Source of the DNA: a virus
DNA: 49,963 nucleotides
Virus record (IMG/VR): IMGVR_UViG_3300042450_000746
Location: 1 to 49,963 of that record
Strand: one strand, 5' to 3'
Part shown: positions 13,716-21,501 of the stretch, piece by piece
How the letters are laid out: every line of letters begins with the position of its first letter
Numbering within the stretch: the stretch's first letter is position 1
Notes under the pieces: generated by a model
What the model was told of the DNA's origin: nothing
The model's input: the letters and a program-made list of their open reading frames with translations, nothing else
The model's database searches: none
Program-made: the position numbers and the translations under genes

Positions 13716-15326
13716 TTATTCTACAACCAAACTGTTTAATTCGTCATCGTCTGGATTGGCAAAATCAATTTCGCCTGCTTTCTTGCCATCATCGAAATCA
13801 AATAAGTTACCAAATGTGTTAGCAGCAGGACCGCCTTGTAAACGTGAACCTTCTAGTGATTTCAAGAACTGCGCACCAGTTTCAATCATATCAAACGCTT
13901 CTGCTTTGGTTTTGGTATTGAATAGTTCTTCAACAAATGTACCGAAGTAAAGAATTTTATTTGGAACCCAATCGCTGAATTCAATTTCTTTCTTGCCTTC
14001 AATGCTCTTCATACGCCAGTCTGGAGTAAACCTAGCACATTCAATATCCATTAACTGTTGAGCACGTTGCACCGCTTTGATATGACATTCGACATTATGC
14101 CCCATCATTAGTGCGTAACTGAAACTATCCCAACTAGTCTTGTTTGGAATCTTACCTAGCTTGTTAAGTCTCGGAACTTCGTGATAGTGTTCTGGATTCA
14201 AGTGATTAAACTTAACATCTCCGAGTTCGGCATCTGTCTTACGAACACCGTAATTGTAATATGCAATATCGCCCATGGTCAAACGGCTTCCGAATTCACT
14301 TTCAAAAGGAAACGGAATATCAAATCGTCCTGAAAGTGCTTTATTATCAGGAGCCTTGTCCATGATCACTGACCAACGCTTGTTGGTATGTTGTGCATTT
14401 GTGTAAACAAGTCCGTGAGCAGTAGCAATGAACGGGCTTGCACAGTCAAAACTGATTGTGAGTTCTGGATTGATGTGTTTACGGATCTGACGTTGAATTT
14501 GAGTTAGATAGCATGACCAATCTAATTGTGCTGTGCCCAAGAAGTGAATCCAGTTCTTGCCGTCTAGCATTCCTTCGTCACGCATGGTCATTAGACGTTT
14601 GAGTGTGATATCCATCTTACACATATTAGCACCACCAAATGCCCAACCTTCTGCTTCTTTTCCTGCAAATGGTCCTTTGGGATCGCTGAACTCTACAACG
14701 CCACGATACCACTTTTCTGCAGTATCCCAATCACCGCCTTGCAATACATTAAGCCACTTGGTAGCTCCCAACCGATTATCTAGAAAATACTTGTTATTAT
14801 AACGAGTCTTTTCTAAACAGTCTTCGAATGTTTTCAATCCAGTCTTCGGACTGTGGATGTGATCACAGGCCCATGTAGGCACGTCTAACATCATTGACCA
14901 ATCAGCAGTTGCTTCTAGCCATTCAAGAATCTTTTGACGTGTCTTGGTAGCTTCTGCACCTTCAAAGTTCAACCAATCAAACTTGAGAACACCTTTACCG
15001 ATCTGATAACCACCGGAGTCGCCTAAAATCATTGTTTGTCCGCGATCACGCTGTTGTATCATGGATTCTTGATCCTGTGCTTTGATAACATCAAGTTGAG
15101 CGTGTCCTGCTGAATACAGAGCATACTTATAGGTAAAGTATCCTTGATCTGGATTAAGAAAGTTCATTCCTTCAATTCCTTGATCAAAGCCTGCAGGAAT
15201 ACGATCCTTTGGTACAAACTCTTCTAGTCGCTGTTTTGCAACATAGGTAGAATAAAAAGAACTAATTGCCGGCAGATATACTGCATAGTCCTTTTGTAAT
15301 GGTGTTAGATTAACTGGTGGTTTCAT
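13716..15326 (-). CDS. dpdA: DpdA-like DNA-guanine transglycosylase (TGT paralogue)
   Basis: 536 aa, longer than tRNA-guanine transglycosylase (about 380). TGT landmarks occur in order: LGDSGGYQIG with D103 as the substrate-binding Asp, LDVPTWA, WLNVLQGGD, GWAFGGANMC, WIHFLGTA and SFDCASPF with D294 where the TGT nucleophile lies. The CxCxxC...H zinc site of tRNA enzymes is not seen. DpdA proteins exchange guanine in DNA for a 7-deazaguanine, blocking host restriction. It directly follows gene 45 in the replication cluster, so it is probably made with the replisome. Other pathway genes are folE, queD-like and queE. Confidence 0.85.
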   Translation of the reverse strand: MKPPVNLTPLQKDYAVYLPAISSFYSTYVAKQRLEEFVPKDRIPAGFDQGIEGMNFLNPDQGYFTYKYALYSAGHAQLDVIKAQDQESMIQQRDRGQTMILGDSGGYQIGKGVLKFDWLNFEGAEATKTRQKILEWLEATADWSMMLDVPTWACDHIHSPKTGLKTFEDCLEKTRYNNKYFLDNRLGATKWLNVLQGGDWDTAEKWYRGVVEFSDPKGPFAGKEAEGWAFGGANMCKMDITLKRLMTMRDEGMLDGKNWIHFLGTAQLDWSCYLTQIQRQIRKHINPELTISFDCASPFIATAHGLVYTNAQHTNKRWSVIMDKAPDNKALSGRFDIPFPFESEFGSRLTMGDIAYYNYGVRKTDAELGDVKFNHLNPEHYHEVPRLNKLGKIPNKTSWDSFSYALMMGHNVECHIKAVQRAQQLMDIECARFTPDWRMKSIEGKKEIEFSDWVPNKILYFGTFVEELFNTKTKAEAFDMIETGAQFLKSLEGSRLQGGPAANTFGNLFDFDDGKKAGEIDFANPDDDELNSLVVE

Positions 15327-16064
15327 TTAAGCAGCCTGTGCTGGGATAATATATTTGTAAGTTGCTAGTCCGCTATCTAGAGTGATCTGAATAGCACCTT
15401 CATTGCTCAACGACATCTTAGCAGTGTTGGTATCTGAAATCTTAAGTATGCTCAAGATCGGAGCAACTGGCCAAGTCCAACCGCGATCTAATTTGCCTGC
15501 AACATTCTGTGCAAACACAAACTCACCACCGTGTGTTGATGCATCACCGAATGTAAATTTAAGATTACCGCCTTCAGTTTTAGCAAGGAATGTGGGATGC
15601 TCTGAGTTAGCACCTGCTTGAAAGTTAAAACGAATCACAGAAGTCACTGATGGTTCGATTTCAACATCCCACTTAACACCACGAAACTTCACAGTCTTCA
15701 TCTTTTCATTGATGATTTCTTGATTCATGAAGCGATAGTCGTTCTTGAAGTCGCCGTCTTTGTTTTCAAAGTGTAGACCTACTGGCAAAGTTTCGCCATT
15801 GCGTTCTGCTGTGGTGATACTGATCTTTGCACCTTCTTTGTATTCTGCACCTTCCAACAGATATTTCAACTTGTTCAGTTGCGGCATGCCAAACACACCA
15901 ATCATATCTGGATACGGATTAGCAGTTTCTGCTTCCATGATCACTGAACGGTCATCTGCCATTGAGTTAATAGTTGTGCCTTTGTCTGTGCCTGTGACTT
16001 TAACTGTGGTCAAGAAGCCGAGGTTCTGTGTGTGGCTAACGATGTCTTGTAAAATATCTTTCAT
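15327..16064 (-). CDS. gp45: Sliding clamp (T4 gp45-like)
   Basis: 245 aa, close to T4 gp45 (228 aa). This trimeric PCNA-type clamp tethers DNA polymerase and also activates late transcription in T4. Recognised from the N-terminal TVKVTGTDKGTTINSMADD, the PDMIGVFGMPQLNKLKYLL segment and the C-terminal TLDSGLATYKYIIPA of clamp domains. It has its own sigma70-like promoter at 16088-16116 and an AGGAG site. gp43 lies upstream and dpdA follows with no gap. Confidence 0.92.
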   Translation of the reverse strand: MKDILQDIVSHTQNLGFLTTVKVTGTDKGTTINSMADDRSVIMEAETANPYPDMIGVFGMPQLNKLKYLLEGAEYKEGAKISITTAERNGETLPVGLHFENKDGDFKNDYRFMNQEIINEKMKTVKFRGVKWDVEIEPSVTSVIRFNFQAGANSEHPTFLAKTEGGNLKFTFGDASTHGGEFVFAQNVAGKLDRGWTWPVAPILSILKISDTNTAKMSLSNEGAIQITLDSGLATYKYIIPAQAA

Positions 16065-16087
16065 TAAGAATTCTCCTGTATATTAAG

Positions 16088-16116
16088 ATTATATTTAGAT
16101 CTTGAGAAAAAATCAA
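16088..16116 (-). promoter_or_regulatory. Sigma70-type early promoter for gene 45
   Basis: Minus strand: -35 TTGATT at 16116-16111, a 17-base spacer, and -10 TATAAT at 16093-16088. The -10 is a full match and the spacing ideal. It lies in the 60-base gap between genes 43 and 45 and gives a leader with AGGAG before the gp45 ATG. Confidence 0.75.
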
Positions 16117-16124
16117 CCTAGAAA

Positions 16125-18794
16125 TCACTCAAAATCAAACAGTTTGTTAAATGTATTATCCGACCTTGTTGAACTGATGTCCCATTCCAAAACACCAATA
16201 AGGTTTCCTAACTTCTCATCTATCACAGTGGTTTCCATTTCTGCATCGTTGAAAGGAAGATCCTTGAACCACTGCGGCAATCTCAGTTCATCCACAGGAT
16301 AGGCCACGGAAGTATGCCCCATAGGATTGTCTTTGATCTTGCATACAATTACTTTCATGCCATCTACAATCTGCATGGAGTATTTGTCATCCATCATACG
16401 CCGGAGAGTGTTCCAATTCAATGAAGCTCTAACATGCCCGGGCATGTTAGTCTTGCCTGCTTTTTTTTCTTTGGCAGCGTATTCTGTGATATTGTTGGCT
16501 CGCTTAGGCGAGCCCTTTTCCCAACCCGGTCGAGTTTTAAATTCTGTGCGAAAATCAGTGATATATTGCAGGATCTCTTCTTTGGTCACACCAGTTAGTG
16601 TCTTAGTCAGCACCTCACTCAAGAAGTCTTGTATAACAACCGGGGTATCTGAACGCTTGAGATCAAGCCCCATCGCTTTAATTTTTCCTGGTTTGCCTTC
16701 TGTGTCTGCTCGTTTGCCTTCTTTGTCGTAGTAGAGAACTGCGTATCGCTTTTTGGTGATGAACAGTCCTTTGCTTGCAACAATTTCGCGACCTGCTTTG
16801 ATGACCTCGGCTCTGGTTCGAGGGACATGAAATGCGTCCTGCATGAATTTGACAAATGTGCCATTGACCGTATCTCCTATGGTATCGTAAAGTTCGACCA
16901 CTGATTCTCTGTTCCAGGGAATCAGTCCCTTCTCAATGTCTTTTTTCAAGGTAGTATACGCTGAAAAATAACAAGAGTCTGTGTCACCGTAGATTACTGC
17001 TCGACCGATGTGATCATACTCTCCAGTGATAATTTCGTTTACTTTTGATGCCATGTGTTTGGCAATTTGTCTTCCGGTGAGAGTTGTGGACTGTCCAATT
17101 CTGTTATCAAAGAATCTACAGCCTGGATTTAAAATTGCACCATACAGACTGTTTAGTAGAATCTTCTTGACCAACTGTCGCTTGTCCCAGTATTCTTCTT
17201 CAATCTTGTTGCCGGCCTGGATACATTCTCGCAGTTTGGCCTGCATTTCTTTACGTTCTTTATACCAACGTGCTAGCAGTCCGGATATAACACCCTCAGT
17301 TTCATATGTGAATATAGTGCCGTTGGCTGAGATCATCCAAGGTTGATTGCTGTCAAATATAAGATCATAGGCCTGAGCCGCACTTAGCGTATCCGAGCCG
17401 CCACCTTCCCAATCGACAGTGACTTCACGACCCACTTCTCGATTCATCACAGCGGAATATTCAAGACTACCAAATATGCCTTCCCAAGCGGACGCAAATG
17501 ATTTTCCTTTTGACATTTCTGCTGCAATAAAATCCTTGGTCCCATCCTGTCTCAACTGACCTACGATGGTTTCAGGACCCATATTCAAAGCCCGAATAGC
17601 ACTAGGATACAGTGAGTTAATATCTAGCGAGCCGATCCACTCATGTATACCTTTCTTGGGATATGCAACGTAGGCACCAGCAGCTTGAGTGTCTCCGTGC
17701 TCTTCCATTTTTTTGCGATTAGGAACTATCATACCTCTGCGATGAGCTTCGTTGATGATAGCTTGTTCAGTCACAGCCACTGCACCCATAGTAGTTGCTA
17801 ACAGCACTGTGTTTTCGTGTGCAATTGTATTGGCTAAGTCAATAAATTTCAGTTTCTTATCTAGATCATCTAACAGTTTACAATCGTTGATATTGTATTC
17901 AACGAATGTTTTAAAATCGTTGTTGTATAATTGATCCAATGTGCCTTCATACTGAGTCTTTCTCTGACCTAGTTCATATTCGGCAATAGCATCTAATCGA
18001 TAGGTGTGACGTTCTTCATAGGTATACTTGCGATAAAGTTCAAGACTGTCTATATGCACACGGCCAATGAAGTCATATGTAGTGGCAGTTTTACCGAACT
18101 TTTCATATTCTCGTTTCTTAGGCAAACAATTCCATAGACAAAAACGTTTGGTATCTTCTTTACTGAGAACCTTGGTAACACGATTAACAGTATATGGAAT
18201 ATCAAAGCCTTCCGAGTTCCAACCACTCAGCACATCAGCATCTTGTATGAGATCCAAGAATGTGTTTAGCATGTCTGCTTCGTTGTCAAACAGCATGGTA
18301 TTGGGAAATTCTTCAACCTGCTTGGTGGCTTCTGCCATGCTGAGTGTTTTGGGAGGTATGGCTAGACACACCATGGTCTCCATCCATTGTAGGTAGACAG
18401 CAATCGCAGTAATTGGCATGAACGCATCATCTGGTGATGCATAGCCACGTTCTGGATCAAAGTCTACCTCAATATCGAAAAACGCTACATTTAGCTTAGG
18501 TGCATCTTGATTGAGATAATTGTCTTCTAAACAACGATATATGGGATTAATATCGCTTTCGTGAAGTTTTTTGTTTGAATGTATGGCAAGTTCTTTGCGA
18601 TGTTCTTTGACATTCTTTGAACTTACACGGCTAAGAGGTTCACGCTTAATGGATTGGAACTTGCCTTTGGGGTCGTTGTAATAGAATATATGTCTGGCAG
18701 GATAGTCTTTGAAATGCCTCTGCCCTTTGTCGTCACGCTCAACAACACGTATCATGTCATCGTCGCGATCGTAGTATGCGTCCACGAAACTCAT
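16125..18794 (-). CDS. gp43: DNA polymerase, family B (T4 gp43-like)
   Basis: 889 aa (T4 gp43 is 898). The 3'-5' exonuclease domain shows VAFFDIEVDFD (Exo I) and DADVLSGWNSEGFDIPY (Exo II). The polymerase domain shows SLDINSLYPSAIRALNMGPE (motif A), KKILLNSLYGA (motif B) and IYGDTDSCYFS (motif C). The C-terminus ends NTFNKLFDFE, a plausible clamp-binding tail. An AGGAG site precedes the ATG at 18794. Replicative polymerase of the phage, acting with gp45 and gp44. Confidence 0.97.
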   Translation of the reverse strand: MSFVDAYYDRDDDMIRVVERDDKGQRHFKDYPARHIFYYNDPKGKFQSIKREPLSRVSSKNVKEHRKELAIHSNKKLHESDINPIYRCLEDNYLNQDAPKLNVAFFDIEVDFDPERGYASPDDAFMPITAIAVYLQWMETMVCLAIPPKTLSMAEATKQVEEFPNTMLFDNEADMLNTFLDLIQDADVLSGWNSEGFDIPYTVNRVTKVLSKEDTKRFCLWNCLPKKREYEKFGKTATTYDFIGRVHIDSLELYRKYTYEERHTYRLDAIAEYELGQRKTQYEGTLDQLYNNDFKTFVEYNINDCKLLDDLDKKLKFIDLANTIAHENTVLLATTMGAVAVTEQAIINEAHRRGMIVPNRKKMEEHGDTQAAGAYVAYPKKGIHEWIGSLDINSLYPSAIRALNMGPETIVGQLRQDGTKDFIAAEMSKGKSFASAWEGIFGSLEYSAVMNREVGREVTVDWEGGGSDTLSAAQAYDLIFDSNQPWMISANGTIFTYETEGVISGLLARWYKERKEMQAKLRECIQAGNKIEEEYWDKRQLVKKILLNSLYGAILNPGCRFFDNRIGQSTTLTGRQIAKHMASKVNEIITGEYDHIGRAVIYGDTDSCYFSAYTTLKKDIEKGLIPWNRESVVELYDTIGDTVNGTFVKFMQDAFHVPRTRAEVIKAGREIVASKGLFITKKRYAVLYYDKEGKRADTEGKPGKIKAMGLDLKRSDTPVVIQDFLSEVLTKTLTGVTKEEILQYITDFRTEFKTRPGWEKGSPKRANNITEYAAKEKKAGKTNMPGHVRASLNWNTLRRMMDDKYSMQIVDGMKVIVCKIKDNPMGHTSVAYPVDELRLPQWFKDLPFNDAEMETTVIDEKLGNLIGVLEWDISSTRSDNTFNKLFDFE

Positions 18795-18834
18795 TTTTTC
18801 TCCTATGCAATTTTAGGCTTGCAAATACCAATGT

Positions 18835-18850
18835 GCGGTTTATGGCCCGC
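18835..18850 (-). promoter_or_regulatory. Small hairpin in the gene 43 leader
   Basis: GCGG-GCCATAAA-CCGC on the minus strand, a 4-bp GC stem with an 8-base loop, in the 73-base untranslated stretch before gene 43. T4 gp43 represses its own mRNA by binding a hairpin with an 8-base loop, but that one overlaps the ribosome site whereas this lies about 40 bases upstream. The rest of the gap holds only the AGGAG site and AT-rich sequence. Confidence 0.3.
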
Positions 18851-18867
18851 CTACCTTCTTACTTTAT

Positions 18868-19158
18868 TTAATTAATTAGCATTCTTGCTAGGCCGAATGT
18901 GTCAATTGCGGTTAGCAAGATGTAGTTAGCCAACATGCCAAACGATTTCCGAGTATAAGCAGCCCAAGCATACATGGCACAGCCAGCGATCCAAATAGGA
19001 TACAACACAAGTAAAGGCGGATTGGGAACTGTAAGCGCCATAGTGATTGAGCAGCCGATACTAACAGCCCAGGCAAGCAGCTCAACAACAAAACGGAAGC
19101 GATTGCTGTGCCAGTCATCTCTGATCCAATCAAAAGTTGGTTTTAATAATTCATTCAT
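18868..19158 (-). CDS. Small multi-span membrane protein
   Basis: 96 aa with three hydrophobic segments, about 25-43, 48-68 and 74-92 (VELLAWAVSIGCSITMAL, LLVLYPIWIAGCAMYAWAA, MLANYILLTAIDTFGLARML). It is common in T4-like marine phages as a gene 43 neighbour, without a known role; transport or a membrane anchor for replication are guesses. The ATG overlaps the dsbA stop as ATGA. Confidence 0.7.
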   Translation of the reverse strand: MNELLKPTFDWIRDDWHSNRFRFVVELLAWAVSIGCSITMALTVPNPPLLVLYPIWIAGCAMYAWAAYTRKSFGMLANYILLTAIDTFGLARMLIN

Positions 19159-19415
19159 TCAGGAAGTTTTTTAGTAACACCGAGAATCATTTCAATCTCG
19201 CTCCACTCTGCCTCATGGTCTTTCCAATTGTCTTTGTGTGCGATACGTATGGCTTTGTTGATCCAACTGGGTTTGATTTGTAATTCTTCTGCGACAGCTT
19301 TAACAGTTTCTTTAAGACCTTCATTGAGATCTTCTACTTCACGAAGCACATTAGATCCTTCGTTGATTAATCTTTCGAGTTTGGCTTTTTCTTCCGGTCC
19401 ATACATTTTTGACAT
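19155..19415 (-). CDS. dsbA: DsbA-like double-stranded DNA-binding protein
   Basis: 86 aa, all helical, with ERLINEGSNVLREVEDLNEG and KETVKAVAEELQIKPSWINK then AIRIAHKDNW, which match the T4 DsbA family (89 aa). T4 DsbA binds dsDNA at late promoters and modulates late transcription. It heads a unit with a consensus early promoter (19436-19464) and an AGGAG site, and is followed by a membrane protein, gp43 and gp45. Confidence 0.8.
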   Translation of the reverse strand: MSKMYGPEEKAKLERLINEGSNVLREVEDLNEGLKETVKAVAEELQIKPSWINKAIRIAHKDNWKDHEAEWSEIEMILGVTKKLPE

Positions 19416-19435
19416 TTGTTCTCTCCTATACGACT

Positions 19436-19464
19436 ATTATATAGTCATAAAAAAAGCCAGTCAA
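19436..19464 (-). promoter_or_regulatory. Sigma70-type early promoter for the dsbA-43-45 unit
   Basis: Minus strand: -35 TTGACT (19464-19459), 17-base spacer, -10 TATAAT (19441-19436), giving a leader with AGGAG before dsbA. The -35 starts in the loop of the terminator hairpin at 19451-19481 and extends into its stem. The -10 also lies in a palindrome GACTAT-ATA-ATAGTC (19432-19446) that could bind a repressor. Confidence 0.82.
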
Positions 19465-19481
19465 TGATAGACTGGCTTTTT
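19451..19481 (-). terminator. Rho-independent terminator between the late cassette and dsbA
   Basis: AAAAAGCCAGTC and GACTGGCTTTTT pair as a 12-bp stem around a 7-base loop, with T/A tracts on both sides, so it can stop transcription in either direction. It lies 18 bases beyond the stop of the minus-strand gene ending at 19499 and overlaps the next promoter. Confidence 0.88.
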
Positions 19482-19498
19482 AACACTTTTTGGTTGAA

Positions 19499-20356
19499 TT
19501 ACTTTTGTGCTTCGCTTAGTACATCATACATTTCAAATACGCCACCGTTGCGTTCATAGACCAACCCTGCGTATAAGTCTGCTTTCATGCCTTCGCCTAG
19601 TTTGTTACGAGCTACACGCTCTGCCCATGTAAACAGAGCTTTGTCTACAGGATCAATTTGTTGCTGGCCGCCACTTTCTTGAACCAGTTGAACCATTTGT
19701 TTGAAAGATAATTTTGTTTCTACTGATTCAGCAACTACTTTCTTAGAAGTTGTTACTGATTCATTTTTCTTACCAAAGTATTTGGCCTGCTTGTCGCTCA
19801 TACCTTTCTTGCTAGCTGGCTTGTCGCCGCCCTTTTCACCGGCAGCTTTCTTCATTGGCTCTTTCTTGTCGCCGTCTTTGTCGAGGTCTAGGAAATCTGG
19901 CTTAGATCCTTCTGCCATTTTTTCTTTCTTGGCCATTTTCTTTTTCTTATCAGCAGCTTCATCTTTCTTGGCTTCTACCATTTTCATGAATTTGCTTTTA
20001 AATTCTGGTTCTACACTTTCTTTTTTGGCTTTTTTCTTTGGCTTGTCTTCGTCATCAGCTTCTTTTTCTTCACTGCCACCATAGGCCTTGCTGCTCTTGT
20101 GAACAATGCCTGTTTTTGTTTTTTCAACAGTGCCAGTAGCAATGTTTTTCTTATCGCCTACTTTCATGTCGTCCGCTTCTTTAACGTCTTCTTCAGCTTT
20201 TTTCTTAGCTTCAGCAACGTAGGTAGTGCGGCCACTTAGAACACGCAGTTGTGCGTCTTCATTTAATTGCACAGATTTTGGCAGCTCTGGTGCTTTTGGA
20301 GTATCGATTTTGCCGTCGATACTTTCTATTTTGCTGATTAACGATTTGAAGTCCAT
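19499..20356 (-). CDS. Lys/Ala-rich late protein with EF-hand-like loop
   Basis: 285 aa from the ATG at 20356, which has an AGGAA site; a GTG two codons earlier is less likely. It begins MDFKSLISKIESIDGKI, a short amphipathic N-terminus like its cassette neighbours, followed by a long Lys/Glu/Ala-rich disordered middle. FLDLDKDGDKKEP at ~139-151 resembles a Ca-binding D-x-D-x-D-G loop, and a folded helical C-terminus (residues ~215-285) follows. It is preceded by a GATAAATA late box. A head scaffold or internal head protein is likely by composition; not proven. Confidence 0.68.
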   Translation of the reverse strand: MDFKSLISKIESIDGKIDTPKAPELPKSVQLNEDAQLRVLSGRTTYVAEAKKKAEEDVKEADDMKVGDKKNIATGTVEKTKTGIVHKSSKAYGGSEEKEADDEDKPKKKAKKESVEPEFKSKFMKMVEAKKDEAADKKKKMAKKEKMAEGSKPDFLDLDKDGDKKEPMKKAAGEKGGDKPASKKGMSDKQAKYFGKKNESVTTSKKVVAESVETKLSFKQMVQLVQESGGQQQIDPVDKALFTWAERVARNKLGEGMKADLYAGLVYERNGGVFEMYDVLSEAQK

Positions 20357-20382
20357 GTTCACATTCCTAAAAGTGTATTATG

Positions 20383-20390
20383 TATTTATC
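20383..20390 (-). promoter_or_regulatory. Late promoter box GATAAATA
   Basis: Minus-strand GATAAATA 27 bases before the ATG at 20356, in the 29-base gap between two genes. The AGGAA ribosome site lies between. It matches the NATAAATA form of T4-type late promoters in marine phages. Confidence 0.72.
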
Positions 20391-20571
20391 TTTTTACCAA
20401 AGACCCACCAGTTAACAGATTAGTTCCCTTGAGATCTAATGCGTTTTTTGCGGTTCCGTCTTTGTTTTTTGCCGTTTTTCCGGGTTTATTTTTGTATACC
20501 GCACCTATAGCTACGTTACCAGCACTGGTAGCGCCTGCTGTTGCTGATTCTACAATTTCACGTATTTTCAT
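20386..20571 (-). CDS. Small basic protein with capsid-targeting-like N-terminus
   Basis: 61 aa from the ATG at 20571. It begins MKIREIVESATAG: a short amphipathic peptide with I-V-E, which fits the (I/L)-x-E rule of the T4 prohead protease. The remainder is Gly/Lys/Thr-rich (YKNKPGKTAKNKDGTAKNAL). There is no Shine-Dalgarno close by; a NATAAATA box ends 6 bases before the ATG. Likely an internal head protein by comparison with neighbours. Confidence 0.6.
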   Translation of the reverse strand: MKIREIVESATAGATSAGNVAIGAVYKNKPGKTAKNKDGTAKNALDLKGTNLLTGGSLVKR

Positions 20572-20575
20572 ACTA

Positions 20576-20896
20576 TTATTTATTCTTCTTAGCACGACCT
20601 GCTTTCATGTTAGCTAGCCAGTGCGCTAGTTGTCCTTTGCGCCCGCCTTGTTTCGCAGTTTTACGTAGACTACTTACTGATGCTTTGGTATTAATGCCGT
20701 GTCGTTTGCTGTCGCCTTTGTCCTGAGGATTCTTGCCATCCGCAAAGTTTTCTCCTACACCTCCACCATCTCCTCCACCATCTCCACTATAACCTACAGC
20801 ATAGCCATAACCGCCGTAAGGACCCGGACCGTAAGCAGCCCAACGTGGCTTTTTACGTTTCTTTTTTCTTTCAACTATAAATTCACTTGCTCTCAT
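20576..20896 (-). CDS. Basic Gly-rich protein with capsid-targeting-like N-terminus
   Basis: 106 aa: N-terminus [19 protein letters not shown] (E-F-I-V-E then a basic run), a Gly/Tyr/Asp-rich middle (YGPGPYGGYGYAVGYSGDGG), and a basic C-terminal block GRKGQLAHWLANMKAGRAKK seen in several marine phage proteins. Cleavage after IVE would release a strongly basic DNA-binding-like product, as with T4 internal proteins. ATGA overlap with the tiny gene upstream. Confidence 0.65.
   Translation of the reverse strand: MRASEFIVERKKKRKKPRWAAYGPGPYGGYGYAVGYSGDGGGDGGGVGENFADGKNPQDKGDSKRHGINTKASVSSLRKTAKQGGRKGQLAHWLANMKAGRAKKNK
20577..20584 (-). promoter_or_regulatory. Possible late promoter box AATAAATA
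   Basis: Minus-strand AATAAATA 6 bases before the ATG at 20571, overlapping the last codons of the gene ending at 20576. The position resembles the other start-adjacent late boxes, but it may simply reflect the Lys/Asn codons AAT AAA. Confidence 0.35.
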
Positions 20897-20970
20897 ACTG
20901 GGCTATAAGGATTCTTTGGAGTGTCGTATCCGTCATCATCTGGATACACTGGATAATTGTTTGGGTTCAT
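20893..20970 (-). CDS. Tiny protein (25 aa) tiled between two genes
   Basis: 25 aa, [20 protein letters not shown] followed by PYSPV. Its ATG overlaps the Fe-S carrier stop as ATGA and its TGA overlaps the next ATG the same way, filling the gap exactly. It is Pro/Asp/Tyr-rich with no hydrophobic core, so an unstructured peptide. The tiling may serve mainly to couple translation. Confidence 0.5.
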   Translation of the reverse strand: MNPNNYPVYPDDDGYDTPKNPYSPV

Positions 20971-21293
20971 ACTGAAAAACTTGATCCACACCCGCAGGTA
21001 GATTGTGCATTGGGATTACTAATAACAAACTGACTGCCCATGGCTTCTTCTTTGTAATCAATAACAGCACCTTGTAGATATTGCATACTCATTGCATCAA
21101 CAAACACGTTGTATTGTTCGTTGATAGGAAATTCAAAGTCGTCTTCGTTCTTTGTTTCGTCAAAGGTAAAGCCATAACTGAAGCCACTGCAACCGCCACC
21201 TTGCACAAAGGTGCGCAATGCCAGCTTGGGATTATTTTCTTCTAGCAGCAAATCCATAATCTTTGATTTCGCTGATTGTGTTATTTCAACCAT
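20967..21293 (-). CDS. A-type iron-sulfur carrier (IscA/ErpA/HesB family)
   Basis: 108 aa from ATG 21293 (an ATG at 21305 is possible). It carries the family's three cysteines in [11 protein letters not shown] and STCGCGSSF near the C-terminus, plus [12 protein letters not shown] and [13 protein letters not shown]. IscA-type proteins bind and deliver Fe-S clusters or iron. In the phage it may serve the radical SAM enzyme QueE or refill host cluster proteins; both are inference. It lies inside the cassette of internal-protein candidates. Confidence 0.92.
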   Translation of the reverse strand: MVEITQSAKSKIMDLLLEENNPKLALRTFVQGGGCSGFSYGFTFDETKNEDDFEFPINEQYNVFVDAMSMQYLQGAVIDYKEEAMGSQFVISNPNAQSTCGCGSSFSV

Positions 21294-21501
21294 TTTGTTT
21301 TCCAATAGGCTTTTCGCCTGTTAAGTAAGGCAAACTAAACCATAGCTTAAACCATTCTTCGGTGCCTGGTCTTATATCATGTTTTTTCATAAGTTCACCT
21401 TTTTCATTACCAGTTATACTTATGTTACTGCCAGCATATGGTTGATATCCTTGATATTCTGTGATACCAGCTAATTTTTTCAGTTCATCTAGTTCTGACA
21501 T
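21286..21501 (-). CDS. Small conserved phage protein
   Basis: 71 aa from the ATG at 21501, selected for its AAGGAG site. Begins [20 protein letters not shown]; the [10 protein letters not shown] helix recurs at the N-terminus of many marine T4-like phage proteins. The C-terminal part [20 protein letters not shown] is conserved-looking. Function unknown. The IscA-like gene overlaps its end. Confidence 0.62.
   Translation of the reverse strand: MSELDELKKLAGITEYQGYQPYAGSNISITGNEKGELMKKHDIRPGTEEWFKLWFSLPYLTGEKPIGKQNG

Noticed and set aside
16327-17346. Several long plus-strand frames opposite gene 43
   Set aside because: They are antisense shadows of the polymerase gene: no ribosome sites and low-complexity Ser/Leu-rich translations.
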